Assembly (NCBI RefSeq): GCF_037024155.1
Contig: NZ_JAYKTS010000010.1
Span: forward strand, 57,795 to 121,794
Reading direction: 5' to 3'
DNA: 64,000 bases
Source: Bacillus sp. 2205SS5-2
GTDB taxonomy: Bacteria; Bacillota; Bacilli; Bacillales; Bacillaceae_K
Shown here: in pieces, positions 54,610 through 63,198 of the stretch
Layout of the letters: every line of letters starts with the position of its first letter
Numbering within the stretch: position 1 is the stretch's first letter
Made by a program: the position numbers and the translations under genes
Notes under the pieces: generated by a model
Databases searched by the model: none
Seen by the model: the letters and a program-made list of their open reading frames with translations, nothing else
What the model was told of the DNA's origin: nothing

Positions 54610-54771
54610 GTTGATTTCGCAAAGATTGTAGCTTTTCAAACCAGTCTATAAATGGTGATATAGATTAGTTTCTGGTTATCTTTCCCTCTGTTTTTTGATC
54701 GAAATCAGCAGTGAAATGGAGGGTTCAATCGAAAATTAGTTGAAGTAGCTCTAAAGTATACAAAAAGAGCC
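54610..54771 (+). repeat. Type-1 MITE-like repeat, short form (copy K)
   Basis: Left end GTTGATTTCGCAAAGATTG, then CCAGTCTATAAATGGTGATA, CAGCAGTGAAATGGAGGGTT and right end GTATACAAAAAGAGCC. No cassette. Confidence 0.8.
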
Positions 54772-54890
54772 TTTTATAAAGATCGTTGGCAATTAATAAT
54801 TAATAATTATATATGAAGACTTTGTCATAAGTTGTTCTCATTTTTTTATGATAATCGTTTTTTAGGCTGAGAAAAGAAAGGAACTAGACA

Positions 54891-55505
54891 ATGAAGAAAA
54901 GGTATCAAAGAGAGTGGAGGAATTTTAAGGATCATTACGCTGGTCATTTTATCACAAGTTATTTGTTATTATTAGGTTCAGCTTTGGCTTCCTTTTGGTT
55001 CATTCAATTTCTTCCAATAGACATCAATGAATTTTTTTCTCAAATTCAAGAAAAATTTCAGAAAATATCGAATCAAAACTCTGATTCAGCGATTACGTGG
55101 ACGATTTTTTTGAATAATATGCGTGTTAGTGCCATGATAATGGTACTAGGGTTAATTCCAATCATCATCCTCCCTCATTTTCTGTTGTTGGTCAATGGAG
55201 TGATTATTGGCGTTGTGCTTCATTTTGTAAAAGCTAGTGGAGTCTCTTTATTTCCCGTTATCGTATTTGGACTTGCGCCTCATGGAATCACAGAATTAAC
55301 AGGTTTTGTTTATGCAGCCTCGATTGGAGCGTTTGTTGGTGTGAATATATGGAGGATAGTATTCAAGCATAAAAAGGCCGTTTCATTTAAAGACTCGGTC
55401 CTTATGAGTATTAATTCATTTCTTTTTGTTGTATTTCCTCTTATCCTTGTTTCGGCATTAATTGAAGGGTATCTTACGAGCCTGCTTCTTGAGAGGTTTA
55501 TGTAG
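54891..55505 (+). CDS. SpoIIM-family (DUF95) integral membrane protein
   Basis: A 204-residue membrane protein. The SpoIIM core is visible as NNMRVSAMIMVLGLIP, LLVNGVIIGVVLHFV and LAPHGITELTGF, with about five membrane helices. In sporulation SpoIIM works with SpoIID and SpoIIP in septum dissolution during engulfment, but paralogs of this family exist outside that role, and no sporulation gene is adjacent, so I name only the family. AAAGGAAC precedes the start. Monocistronic. Confidence 0.85.
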   Translation: MKKRYQREWRNFKDHYAGHFITSYLLLLGSALASFWFIQFLPIDINEFFSQIQEKFQKISNQNSDSAITWTIFLNNMRVSAMIMVLGLIPIIILPHFLLLVNGVIIGVVLHFVKASGVSLFPVIVFGLAPHGITELTGFVYAASIGAFVGVNIWRIVFKHKKAVSFKDSVLMSINSFLFVVFPLILVSALIEGYLTSLLLERFM

Positions 55506-55747
55506 TGTAGATTAATGGCGGAAATTGTAGAAATCTGGTCTGGTGTGTCGTTTTCTAGAAGTGAAAATATTGGATATGTAGTATTATAAGTTTGCTTGTA
55601 ATATTTTGCGCTTTCCCGGAAAATATTTTTATTTTCTGACTATTGGCAAATGTAATTGTCCAGGTATAAAATACAGCTCCAGCAGGAAGTAGAAAAGAGA
55701 GAATTTCGTTATGATATAGATCTAGAAGGATAGAAAAAGGAGATTAG

Positions 55748-56653
55748 ATGATGAGTAACCGCATAATGAAAATTATTATTGCTCTGTTAGTGATTTCGTT
55801 TTCTGTACAATCAATCACTCAAGCAGCAGACAATAAAACTAGCATTAATGAGAAATTTGGTTTGCCGATTGTGGTGTACGGGGGTTCACTTTCAGAAGCA
55901 CAAAAAGTAGATGTTGAGAATCTATTAGAGGTAACAGATCGTAATTTAGTTGAAGAAGTTACCGTGACAGGTGACGATTTAGTAAAATATATCGAAGGAG
56001 AAAATCGAAATGCTCGTATGTTTTCTTCAGCAAAAATTACTCGTCAAGAGAAGGATGAGGGACTAATTGTCAAACTAGTTACCCCAAAGAATATTACACA
56101 AGTAACGGAAAGTATGTACGCAAATGCTCTAATTACAGCAGGAGTAGAAGGGGCAATCGTTGAAGTAGCTTCACCTATTGCAGTGAGTGGACACTCCGCT
56201 TTAACAGGAATATATAAAGCGTATGATGTAAGTGGGGAAGCGTTAAATAAAGAGCGAATGGAAGTTGCAAATGAAGAGCTGAACATTGCGACGGAAATTG
56301 CTGAGAACGCAGGTATTGATCCTGAAAAAGTGAGCGAATTGCTGACAGAAATAAAAAAAGAAATTTCCGAACAAAATCCTGTTTCTCGCCAAGAAGTTGA
56401 AAAAATCGTTGAAGAAAAATTAAAGTCTTTGAACATTAATTTAAGTGAGCAAGACCGTCAATTGTTAATAGACTTATTTGATAAAATTCGGTCACTCAAT
56501 ATTAATTTTGATACAGTCAAACAGCAATTGAATGATTTACAAGACACGATTTCTACAAAACTGGATGAAATCGTTGGCAATGAGGGTTTTTGGCAAAAGG
56601 TCAAAAACTTCTTCCAAAGTATTGTTGATTTTTTCAAAGGATTATTTAATTGA
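55748..56653 (+). CDS. Secreted DUF1002 protein (YpuA-like)
   Basis: A 301-residue protein with a signal peptide (ALLVISFSVQSITQAADN, cleavage near residue 27). The DUF1002 domain covers about residues 35-200 (LPIVVYGGSLSEAQKVDVEN; EVTVTGDDLVKYI; ANALITAGVEGAIVEVASP). The tail has coiled-coil heptads (FDTVKQQLNDLQDTISTKLD) and an amphipathic aromatic end, suggesting membrane or wall contact. B. subtilis YpuA has the same domain and an envelope-related role is suspected. AAAAAGGAG precedes two adjacent ATG codons. Confidence 0.85.
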   Translation: MMSNRIMKIIIALLVISFSVQSITQAADNKTSINEKFGLPIVVYGGSLSEAQKVDVENLLEVTDRNLVEEVTVTGDDLVKYIEGENRNARMFSSAKITRQEKDEGLIVKLVTPKNITQVTESMYANALITAGVEGAIVEVASPIAVSGHSALTGIYKAYDVSGEALNKERMEVANEELNIATEIAENAGIDPEKVSELLTEIKKEISEQNPVSRQEVEKIVEEKLKSLNINLSEQDRQLLIDLFDKIRSLNINFDTVKQQLNDLQDTISTKLDEIVGNEGFWQKVKNFFQSIVDFFKGLFN

Positions 56654-56877
56654 GATAGTGGTTCACTTCAGAGTAAACCTAATCAAGTCAAGTCTTGAAA
56701 TGTATCAATACTGTCATCGATTTTTCAAGATAGTCTAACTAAAAAGCTGTAGAACTTAAACATATAAGAATATCAGATTTTATAAAATTCACCAGTGATG
56801 GAAACCCTTGCAAGTCTGAAATTATTCTATAGAAGAAAAGCCTGCAGGGTGTGAAAGAAAATAAAAAAAAGTTTGGA

Positions 56878-56912
56878 AAGCTAGTTGATTTTATTCTCAA
56901 CTAGCTTTTTTC
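56878..56912 (+). terminator. Terminator downstream of the DUF1002 gene
   Basis: AAAGCTAGTTGA and TCAACTAGCTTT form a perfect 12-bp stem over an eight-base loop followed by TTTT. Confidence 0.88.
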
Positions 56913-57075
56913 TATAGTGAACAGCCTGAAGTATTTAATGTTTTAGTGTCTAGCTTAACAGACACAAACAATTCGAGATCATACGTAAACAGTGTAGTGA
57001 GGTGATAAGTCAGTCCTTTTTTATGCTCATGTTCTATAACTGTAAGGATTACCCATTTTTTACTAAGCGAATATT

Positions 57076-57104
57076 TTGACGGCTGTGAATCTCCCCTGTA
57101 TAGT
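57076..57104 (+). promoter_or_regulatory. SigA-type promoter of the MFS gene
   Basis: TTGACG and TATAGT are separated by exactly 17 bases; the transcript would start about 50 bases before the MFS start codon. Confidence 0.7.
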
Positions 57105-57160
57105 ACGAAGAGATATTATTTATTTAGTGATACGAAATTTAGACGAGCGGATGTGAGACT

Positions 57161-58519
57161 ATGGGGCAACCAATAAAACAGCAAAATATTCTAGATCACG
57201 AAAATAAGATTGTTTTAATATGGAGTGTGGCCGTTTGGTTGGTCGTGATGAATACCACGATGTTCAATGTAGCTTTGCCAACCGTGCTACAGGAATTGTC
57301 GCTGGATTCATCAACGGCTTCTTGGATTGTCTCAGGATATTCAATCGTGTTTGCCATCTCAACGTTAACATATAGTCGTTTATCAGATTATATTCCGATT
57401 TCAAGGCTTCTTTTAACGGGGTTATTACTTTTGAGTTTCGCCTCCATTATCGGCTGGCAATCAAGTACGTTTGAAGTTTTGCTTTTTTCTCGTTTGTTAC
57501 AAGCTGCAGGAGCTGGAGCTGTTCCAGGTTTAGCAATGGTTTTGGCTGGAAGGTATATACCCGTCTCTCGACGGGGGAAAGCTATGTCATTTATTTCTTC
57601 TGCTGCTTCACTTGGATTTGGATTGGGACCGGTCATTGGAGGGGCGATTACACAGGCGTTCGGTTGGAATGAGTTATTTATTGTCACCGGGGTAGTCGTT
57701 TTCCTGCTACCATTATTTTATCGTTTGCTACCTAAGGAAGAAACCAAGAAAATAAAATTCGATTTCATCGGTGCGCTTTTAACAGCGATCTCGGTTACTT
57801 GTTTATTACTGTTTTTATCTACTTTATCGATTTACTTCTTTCTAATCAGTATGGTGAGCGTATTTGTGTTATGGGTACACATCCATAAAATTCAAATCCC
57901 GTTTATTCAACCGAGTATCTTGAAAAAGAGACCCTATATTAAACTACTATTAATCGGGTTTGTCGCATTTGTTACCCATTTTTCTACATTATTTATGATG
58001 CCAATTATGCTCTCGGTTATTCATGAAAAAGGAGCTGCCACGATTGGGTTAATTATTTTTCCCGGTGCGATGCTTTCGGCGATTGCTGCTCAATTCATTG
58101 GTAGATTAATAGACCATTTTGGTAATAAGCCCTTAATGGTCGTTGGTCAGCTTTTATTGATTCTATCCACCAGTTTATTTGCCTTCTTTTCATCAGTATC
58201 CCCATATTGGATTATGATTGCTTATATGTTTATGAGCACAGGATTCTCGGCGTTAACTTCAAGTATTGCCAATGAAGCCACTCGTATTCTTCCTAAAGAT
58301 GAAATCGGAACAGGAATGGGTATGTATCAACTGGTTCAATTCTTCGGAGGTGCTTTAGGGGTGGCTATTTCTGGAATGTTAATTGCGTGGCAAAGTGCTT
58401 ATTCGGCGGAAATCATCTATCGAAATAATTTTTTAGGACTAATTGGAATTCTCACACTGGCAGTAGGTTTGTTTATTTTATATATTCGTCCTTTGAAAAT
58501 TATGCAACACTCATCTTAA
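57161..58519 (+). CDS. MFS drug exporter, DHA2-like
   Basis: A 452-residue major facilitator with about 14 hydrophobic helices. MNTTMFNVALPTVLQELSLD in the first helix, SRLSDYIPISRLLLTG (motif A-like), LLQAAGAGAVPGLAMVLAGR and SAASLGFGLGPVIGGAI (motif C, GPxxGG) mark the antiporter group that includes Tet(L), Tet(K) and NorB-type pumps. Drug-proton exchange is the likely activity, the substrate unknown. A clear promoter and terminator make it a single-gene unit. Confidence 0.9.
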   Translation: MGQPIKQQNILDHENKIVLIWSVAVWLVVMNTTMFNVALPTVLQELSLDSSTASWIVSGYSIVFAISTLTYSRLSDYIPISRLLLTGLLLLSFASIIGWQSSTFEVLLFSRLLQAAGAGAVPGLAMVLAGRYIPVSRRGKAMSFISSAASLGFGLGPVIGGAITQAFGWNELFIVTGVVVFLLPLFYRLLPKEETKKIKFDFIGALLTAISVTCLLLFLSTLSIYFFLISMVSVFVLWVHIHKIQIPFIQPSILKKRPYIKLLLIGFVAFVTHFSTLFMMPIMLSVIHEKGAATIGLIIFPGAMLSAIAAQFIGRLIDHFGNKPLMVVGQLLLILSTSLFAFFSSVSPYWIMIAYMFMSTGFSALTSSIANEATRILPKDEIGTGMGMYQLVQFFGGALGVAISGMLIAWQSAYSAEIIYRNNFLGLIGILTLAVGLFILYIRPLKIMQHSS

Positions 58520-58545
58520 ACTCACTAACTATTGTGAGTTTTTTT
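58518..58545 (+). terminator. Terminator after the MFS gene
   Basis: AAACTCAC and GTGAGTTT pair over a seven-to-eight-base loop with a seven-T tail, starting at the stop codon. Confidence 0.9.
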
Positions 58546-58950
58546 GTTAGGTTAAGAGACAAAGGTTAATTAATCGGAATAATCTGATATATTGGAAGTA
58601 AGCATTTTTCTGGAAAATTATGTTTGAAGACGATTGAAGACGTAAAAATCCAGTTGGAAATTAGAACATTCGTTTATTTGCTTCTTCGCTATTTAGTATT
58701 TAGTTCAAACAACTATGTAGGTTTCAGAACTCAATAAATTATTCTTGTAACAGGTGGTGAATGCTGAGCGAGCGATTGAACTCATTCTCTTGTCCGGTTT
58801 GGCTTTTCGCTTGTTTTAATCAATATGTTGAATCCTGACATTAAGCTAAAATGGTAGCATCAATTGAACCCTAGAAAATTGTCTTGTCAACACTAAATAG
58901 CGAAGAGCCGTTTATTTTATAGAAAAACTATTGATTTATAGGAGGTTTTT
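58546..58950. other. Intergenic region
   Basis: About 400 bases with no ORF, repeat copy or hairpin I could support; ends with the ATAGGAGG ribosome site of the small membrane protein. Confidence 0.45.
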
Positions 58951-59154
58951 ATGAAAGAAATAGATATGAGTTTTCGAAACCAGCGTGTGCGATTATGGTT
59001 TGTTGTAGTGTTGCCTAAGTTGTTCACTTCTATAGTTCTGTTTATTTTGCTGCCAAGAGAGTATCATCTGATCCCTATCTTTTTACCTATCACTGCTTTA
59101 CTCATATATTACGGATTGCTTATGCTGGGCAGGTATAAAGGAAAGTCAATATAG
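58951..59154 (+). CDS. Small two-helix membrane protein
   Basis: 67 residues with an arginine-rich start (SFRNQRVRLWF), two hydrophobic segments (VVVLPKLFTSIVLFILLP and IPIFLPITALLIYYGLLML) and a basic end. TAGGAGG seven bases upstream supports the start. No family recognised; convergent with the HD-GYP gene. Confidence 0.7.
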   Translation: MKEIDMSFRNQRVRLWFVVVLPKLFTSIVLFILLPREYHLIPIFLPITALLIYYGLLMLGRYKGKSI

Positions 59155-59229
59155 GAGTCTGTCTTGAAAAATTTATCAGACAGTCTTATCTATGTTGACT
59201 TCCATTACCGCTGGAATAATGTAAATGGA

Positions 59230-60273
59230 TTACATTATTCCAGGTTTTACGATTTTCATCGTTGGATGCTTACGTAAATCAATAAACTCCTCATTTAGCT
59301 TAATTAAAGGTTGATGTGGTTCATTTTCATGAATAAAAATAATTTCAGCAATTTCTCCAGTATCTAGTTCGACTTGTTGCCGTAAATGTTGTCTCATAAT
59401 GTAACGAACAAAAGGTATGACGATTGCAGGATTCAGTTTATTATTATGGACTTCATTCATAAGCTCAGTAACGGCGGTGAAGTAAGACTGATTACTGGAA
59501 TACGTGCGATGTGAACAGATAGCATTAAATGTGTCAGCAACGGAAATAATTTGTATTAACAAGTGTATTTTTCTTTCGTTTACTTTCATTGGGTATCCGC
59601 TACCATCGACTCTTTCATGGTGCAATAATGCGGCTTGAGAGATTAGTGGGGAGATATAGGGTACATTTTTTAGTAAATCATAGCCAATTGTTGGATGACT
59701 TTTAATTTCTTCCCACTCATTTGTAGTAAGAGAATCGGTTTTTTTTGATATTTTTTGGGAGATTTTTAACATGCCAATATCGTGAAGTAAGCCCATTTGT
59801 GCTAGTAATTGACATTGAAGTCGAGAGTAGGATAGTACTTTACCGATTTGTGAAGCTAATAATCCGACGTGAATACTGTGTTGAATTAGATGGTTTTTTG
59901 CAGTTGATTGTTTTTGGAAAAGTGTGGTGATGGCTATATCATTATGAGTCTTTTCTTCTAGAGCTGAAAATTTTTTTAAGATAACCGGAATGTTGGCTAA
60001 GCTGAATCCATCTTGAATTTTTTGAAATTCAGATGCTAAATATTCGGTAAAGTCATCATATTCATTTTCATTTTTTGATTTTAGTGGTAGCGTTTTTTGG
60101 GTTGATTTCTTTTCCATTGAAATGGTTTGGCCAAATTTATGATTTTGAAGCAATAAAATATGTGATTCAGATAGAATGATCCCTTTTTTTAAAAGGAGAA
60201 TTCCTTGTTGGGAGAAAATATCTTCTCCTAGTATTTCATCTACTAAGTCAAAAGATATATGTAACTGTTCCAT
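59230..60273 (-). CDS. HD-GYP domain protein, probable c-di-GMP phosphodiesterase
   Basis: A 347-residue cytoplasmic protein. The HD-GYP domain spans about residues 130-290: HSIHVGLLASQIGKVL, the HD pair in LLHDIGMLKIS, HPTIGYDLLKN and the GYP motif in HHERVDGSGYP. The N-terminal 120 residues begin with a short DUF3391-like stretch (VDEILGEDIFSQQGILLLKK) and no receiver or membrane segment. It should hydrolyse cyclic di-GMP. A 13-bp inverted repeat (TGGAATAATGTAA) overlaps its stop codon at 59211-59243. Confidence 0.92.
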   Translation of the reverse strand: MEQLHISFDLVDEILGEDIFSQQGILLLKKGIILSESHILLLQNHKFGQTISMEKKSTQKTLPLKSKNENEYDDFTEYLASEFQKIQDGFSLANIPVILKKFSALEEKTHNDIAITTLFQKQSTAKNHLIQHSIHVGLLASQIGKVLSYSRLQCQLLAQMGLLHDIGMLKISQKISKKTDSLTTNEWEEIKSHPTIGYDLLKNVPYISPLISQAALLHHERVDGSGYPMKVNERKIHLLIQIISVADTFNAICSHRTYSSNQSYFTAVTELMNEVHNNKLNPAIVIPFVRYIMRQHLRQQVELDTGEIAEIIFIHENEPHQPLIKLNEEFIDLRKHPTMKIVKPGIM

Positions 60274-60492
60274 TTCACGACTCCTCTCGGGGCAAGGCTA
60301 AGTAGCTCTTACTCTATATTATAATCACGAAAACCTCTATTCACAATGGCTGTAGTGTTATTTTTCAGAATATAGGCATTATGTCATAGAGCCATTTCTA
60401 GGGTCCATAATTAATTGCAGGGAATTAGGGGTGTAACTCGAAGTAGTATAGATAAAATCTAGCTCATTGCTAGATACTTGGGGGGAATTCAT

Positions 60493-60693
60493 ATGAACGG
60501 GACAGAGAAAAAAGTACAACTCAACGTAAGAATTGACGAGGAAACCTTTAGTAAACTCAAGCAAATCGTTTCTTATTATCAAGAAGAGACGAAAATTGGT
60601 AGAGTTTATCAGGTTGATGTCTTAACTGAACTGATTGATAAAAGCTTTAAACAGATAAAGAAAGAAAGAAAAAAGAAAAAATCTCAAGGGTAA
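60493..60693 (+). CDS. Ribbon-helix-helix (CopG-like) DNA-binding protein
   Basis: 66 residues: a beta strand VQLNVRIDEETFSKLKQIV typical of ribbon-helix-helix proteins, then two helices, and a highly basic tail (KKERKKKKSQG). The ATG at 60493 follows GGGGGGAA; the TTG at 60478 overlaps that site. It lies 80 bases before the DHH phosphoesterase, possibly in the same transcript. No toxin partner is adjacent, so a plain regulator or plasmid-type remnant are both possible. Confidence 0.78.
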   Translation: MNGTEKKVQLNVRIDEETFSKLKQIVSYYQEETKIGRVYQVDVLTELIDKSFKQIKKERKKKKSQG

Positions 60694-60773
60694 CTACTTT
60701 CCAAATCAAAGAGAATGCAATCTGTGATTTGAGTCAAACTAAATAAAAATAAGATGAGGGTAGGAAGACTATT

Positions 60774-61943
60774 ATGATACGGTTAATTACACACAATGAT
60801 CTAGATGGCTTAGGGTGCGGACTTTTAGCAAAGCTAGCTTTTAAAAATGATGTTGAAGTGAATTATTCTTCACTTGGATCTATGCATTATCACCTAAGAG
60901 ACCTATTAGAAGATCAAGAAAATCATGATTGGTTACTGATAACGGATTTGTCTGTTAATGAATTAGAAGAAAAAAGAATATCAGAAAGAATTCAACGTGG
61001 TGGTAAAGCTAATTTAATTGACCATCACCAATCTGCGCTGCATTTAAATCGACATCATTGGGCATCTGTAAGTGTTGAAGAGTCACCAGGGAGGTTAGCT
61101 TGCGCGACTTCCTTGTTTTATACATATTTATTGAATAATGATCATCTGACAGCTTCTCCAATTCTGGATGAAGTTGTCGAGTTAATACGTGAATATGACA
61201 CTTGGGAATGGGAACAACACGAAAATGTTAGAGCGAAGCAACTAAATGATTTATTTTCACTTTTGTCCTTCCCTGATTTTGAAGAAAGGATGCTAACAAA
61301 AATACAAACGCTTTCGCAGTTCCAGTTTGATGAGGTAGAAAAAAAGCTGTTACAGATTGAAAAGGAAAAAATTGAAAGATACATCAACAGAAAAAAAAGA
61401 CAAATATATCAAATTATGTATGAAAATCATTGTGTAGGAATTGTTCATGCAGAGTCATATATTTCAGAACTGGGTAACACGCTCGGAAAAAGCTGTCCTC
61501 ACCTGGACTACATTATCCTACTTTCGCTGGGGAGTAAGAGAATGAGCTTTCGTACCATTCACGATACGATTGATGTGTCTGAAATAGCAGGAAAATTTAA
61601 TGGTGGGGGGCACAAAAAAGCTTCAGGAGGCTCAATCACAGAAAAAGCTTTTGGTACTTTTGTTCAAAATGTATTCTCTCTGGAATCGATTTATCTTGAT
61701 GCTGAGCAAAATAAATTGAATGTGAAAGAGAATAAAAAAGGATCTCTTTATATAAATCAACAAGACCTTAGCATTCTGTTGTTTTTCGAGAAAAATAATT
61801 GGAAAATGATTAAGAACGGCAATAAAATGGATGTCAGCTTTCCAAACTACCAAAAAGCTGAAACATATATCAAGAAAAAATATGGAGTAGGATTAGCACG
61901 GGATAAAGTATTCATTGAGTATCAAAATACTTCTACTAAGTGA
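60774..61943 (+). CDS. DHH/DHHA1 family phosphoesterase
   Basis: A 389-residue enzyme. DHH motifs: THNDLDGLGCG (metal-binding Asp pair), LLITDLSV and LIDHHQSALH; the DHHA1 substrate-binding GGGHKKASGG is near residue 280. The C-terminal 90 residues are an added domain. Relatives are oligoribonuclease/phosphatase enzymes similar to B. subtilis YngD or YorK. The start follows GAGGGTAGG. Likely degrades short RNA or cyclic dinucleotide products, which would pair logically with the nearby HD-GYP enzyme, though this is inference. Confidence 0.88.
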   Translation: MIRLITHNDLDGLGCGLLAKLAFKNDVEVNYSSLGSMHYHLRDLLEDQENHDWLLITDLSVNELEEKRISERIQRGGKANLIDHHQSALHLNRHHWASVSVEESPGRLACATSLFYTYLLNNDHLTASPILDEVVELIREYDTWEWEQHENVRAKQLNDLFSLLSFPDFEERMLTKIQTLSQFQFDEVEKKLLQIEKEKIERYINRKKRQIYQIMYENHCVGIVHAESYISELGNTLGKSCPHLDYIILLSLGSKRMSFRTIHDTIDVSEIAGKFNGGGHKKASGGSITEKAFGTFVQNVFSLESIYLDAEQNKLNVKENKKGSLYINQQDLSILLFFEKNNWKMIKNGNKMDVSFPNYQKAETYIKKKYGVGLARDKVFIEYQNTSTK

Positions 61944-62144
61944 TTTTTGTATTCATTGGTCAATCGAATAAATCGAAATGTGATTTCCTTCTGACTTTAT
62001 TTGAAACGCATTAGAATGATTAGTTCATTAGTGTGGTGTTCTATAAATCGGTTAAGAGTCGATAGTTTACATAAGCGACTCACACAATTTGATAAGAGAC
62101 TGAGAACAACTGATTCTTACGAGTTTCAGTTATTCTTTTGAAGA

Positions 62145-62477
62145 GACTGTTTTCGCAAAGTTTGTGCCTTTCGAATCAGTCTATAAACGTTGATATAGCT
62201 TTGTTTCGGGCATCATTTACGAAAAGCGGAGGGGCTGACAAATGCCCCGAGTCCCTAGCCACTGCAGCTAGATCAAGAAAAGCGGAAGGGGCTGCCCAGG
62301 GACGGCAGGCAAATGAAGAGCTCGAAGGTGATGCCAGCATCACTGGAGAGTTATTCATTTGCCCCGAGTCCCTAGCCACTGCAGCTAGATCCGTCTATTT
62401 TTGCTGGAAATCAACTGTGAAGTGGAAGATGTAGTCAAAAATCAGATGAAATAGCCACAATGTAAACGAAAAAAGCC
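62145..62477 (+). repeat. Type-1 MITE-like repeat, long composite form (copy L)
   Basis: Left end GACTGTTTTCGCAAAGTTTG, right end GTAAACGAAAAAAGCC, 333 bp. It holds two cassette-like units in tandem: GCGGAGGGGCTGACAAATGC ... GCCACTGCAGCTAGATCAAG and then GCGGAAGGGGCTGCCCAGGG ... GCCACTGCAGCTAGATCCGT. The second mixes cassette 1 (GGGACGGCAGGC) and cassette 2 (GCAAATGAAGAGCTCG) sequence. Confidence 0.88.
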
Positions 62478-62671
62478 TTAGAAGAAAAAGTACAAATGTC
62501 CGGAAATATTGCTATACTAAAGAGTCCAATTAGAAGGATGATTCCTCGCGACAAGAGGGCTATATGTTTGTTGGAATTTTTTTCGTGAAGCTATTTTCTC
62601 GAAATATGTTGCTTTTAGCACCAATTTAACTAGGTTTCCGAAAAGAATTCTCTCAAATCAAGGAATGTGAA

Positions 62672-62724
62672 GGGCGTAGCCCAATGAGTAAGTGGGAGAT
62701 GAATTTTCGGTTGGCGTCAGCCAA
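62672..62724 (+). mobile_element. Left-end hairpins of an IS200/IS605 element
   Basis: Two small hairpins (GGGC-GTA-GCCC at 62672-62682 and TTGGC-GTCA-GCCAA at 62711-62724) lie 67-120 bases upstream of tnpA, as expected for subterminal structures that TnpA reads on single-stranded DNA. The exact element tip cannot be set. Confidence 0.5.
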
Positions 62725-62790
62725 AGTATTTGTAGCTATTAGCAAATTATGTTAAAATCAGTCTGTACATACAGAAAGTTTGATAACATA

Positions 62791-63189
62791 ATGAAATTAG
62801 ATAGTAATAAACATTCAGTCTTTCTTTTGCACTATCATCTAGTATTGGTAGTGAAATATCGTAGACAAATATTTGATGATAGTATGTCAAACTATGCAAA
62901 AGATATTTTTGTGAGAATAGGCCAGTCGTATAATATTTCGGTTGAAGATTGGAATCACGATAAAGACCATATACAGGTCATGTTCAAGGCACATCCTAAT
63001 AGTGAATTATCTAAGTTTCTAAATGCTTATAAGAGTGCCAGTTCTCGATTGATAAAACGTGACTATCCCTTGGTTCGTAAAAAGCTTTGGAAAGAAACGT
63101 TTTGGTCAAGAAGCTTCTGTTTGATTACAACGGGCGGTGCTTCCATAGAATCAGTCAAACAGTCCATTGAAAAGCAAGGTAGGAAGTAG
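62791..63189 (+). CDS. tnpA: IS200/IS605 TnpA-like Y1 transposase with lost catalytic residues
   Basis: About 132 residues from the ATG at 62791. The family fold is clear: HYHLVLVVKYRRQIF, FLNAYKSASSRLIKRDYP, WKETFWSRSFCLITTGGAS. The HUH metal motif, normally DHxHxx, is DHIQVMF, with Gln for the second His. The C-terminal helix that carries the nucleophilic Tyr (usually xxYIxxQ) reads VKQSIEKQ, with Ser for Tyr. Each change needs few bases. The protein should fold but not cut DNA. It ends nine bases before tnpB. Confidence 0.85.
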   Translation: MKLDSNKHSVFLLHYHLVLVVKYRRQIFDDSMSNYAKDIFVRIGQSYNISVEDWNHDKDHIQVMFKAHPNSELSKFLNAYKSASSRLIKRDYPLVRKKLWKETFWSRSFCLITTGGASIESVKQSIEKQGRK

Positions 63190-63198
63190 GTGTTGGTA

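Noticed and set aside
62138..62434. Open reading frames of 98 and 67 codons on the two strands
   Set aside because: They lie wholly inside the composite repeat and reflect its GC-richer cassettes; no ribosome sites and no conserved protein features.
10991..62477. Possible CRISPR array from the recurring sequences
   Set aside because: Copies are kilobases apart, in both orientations and of variable length; there are no regular spacers or cas genes.
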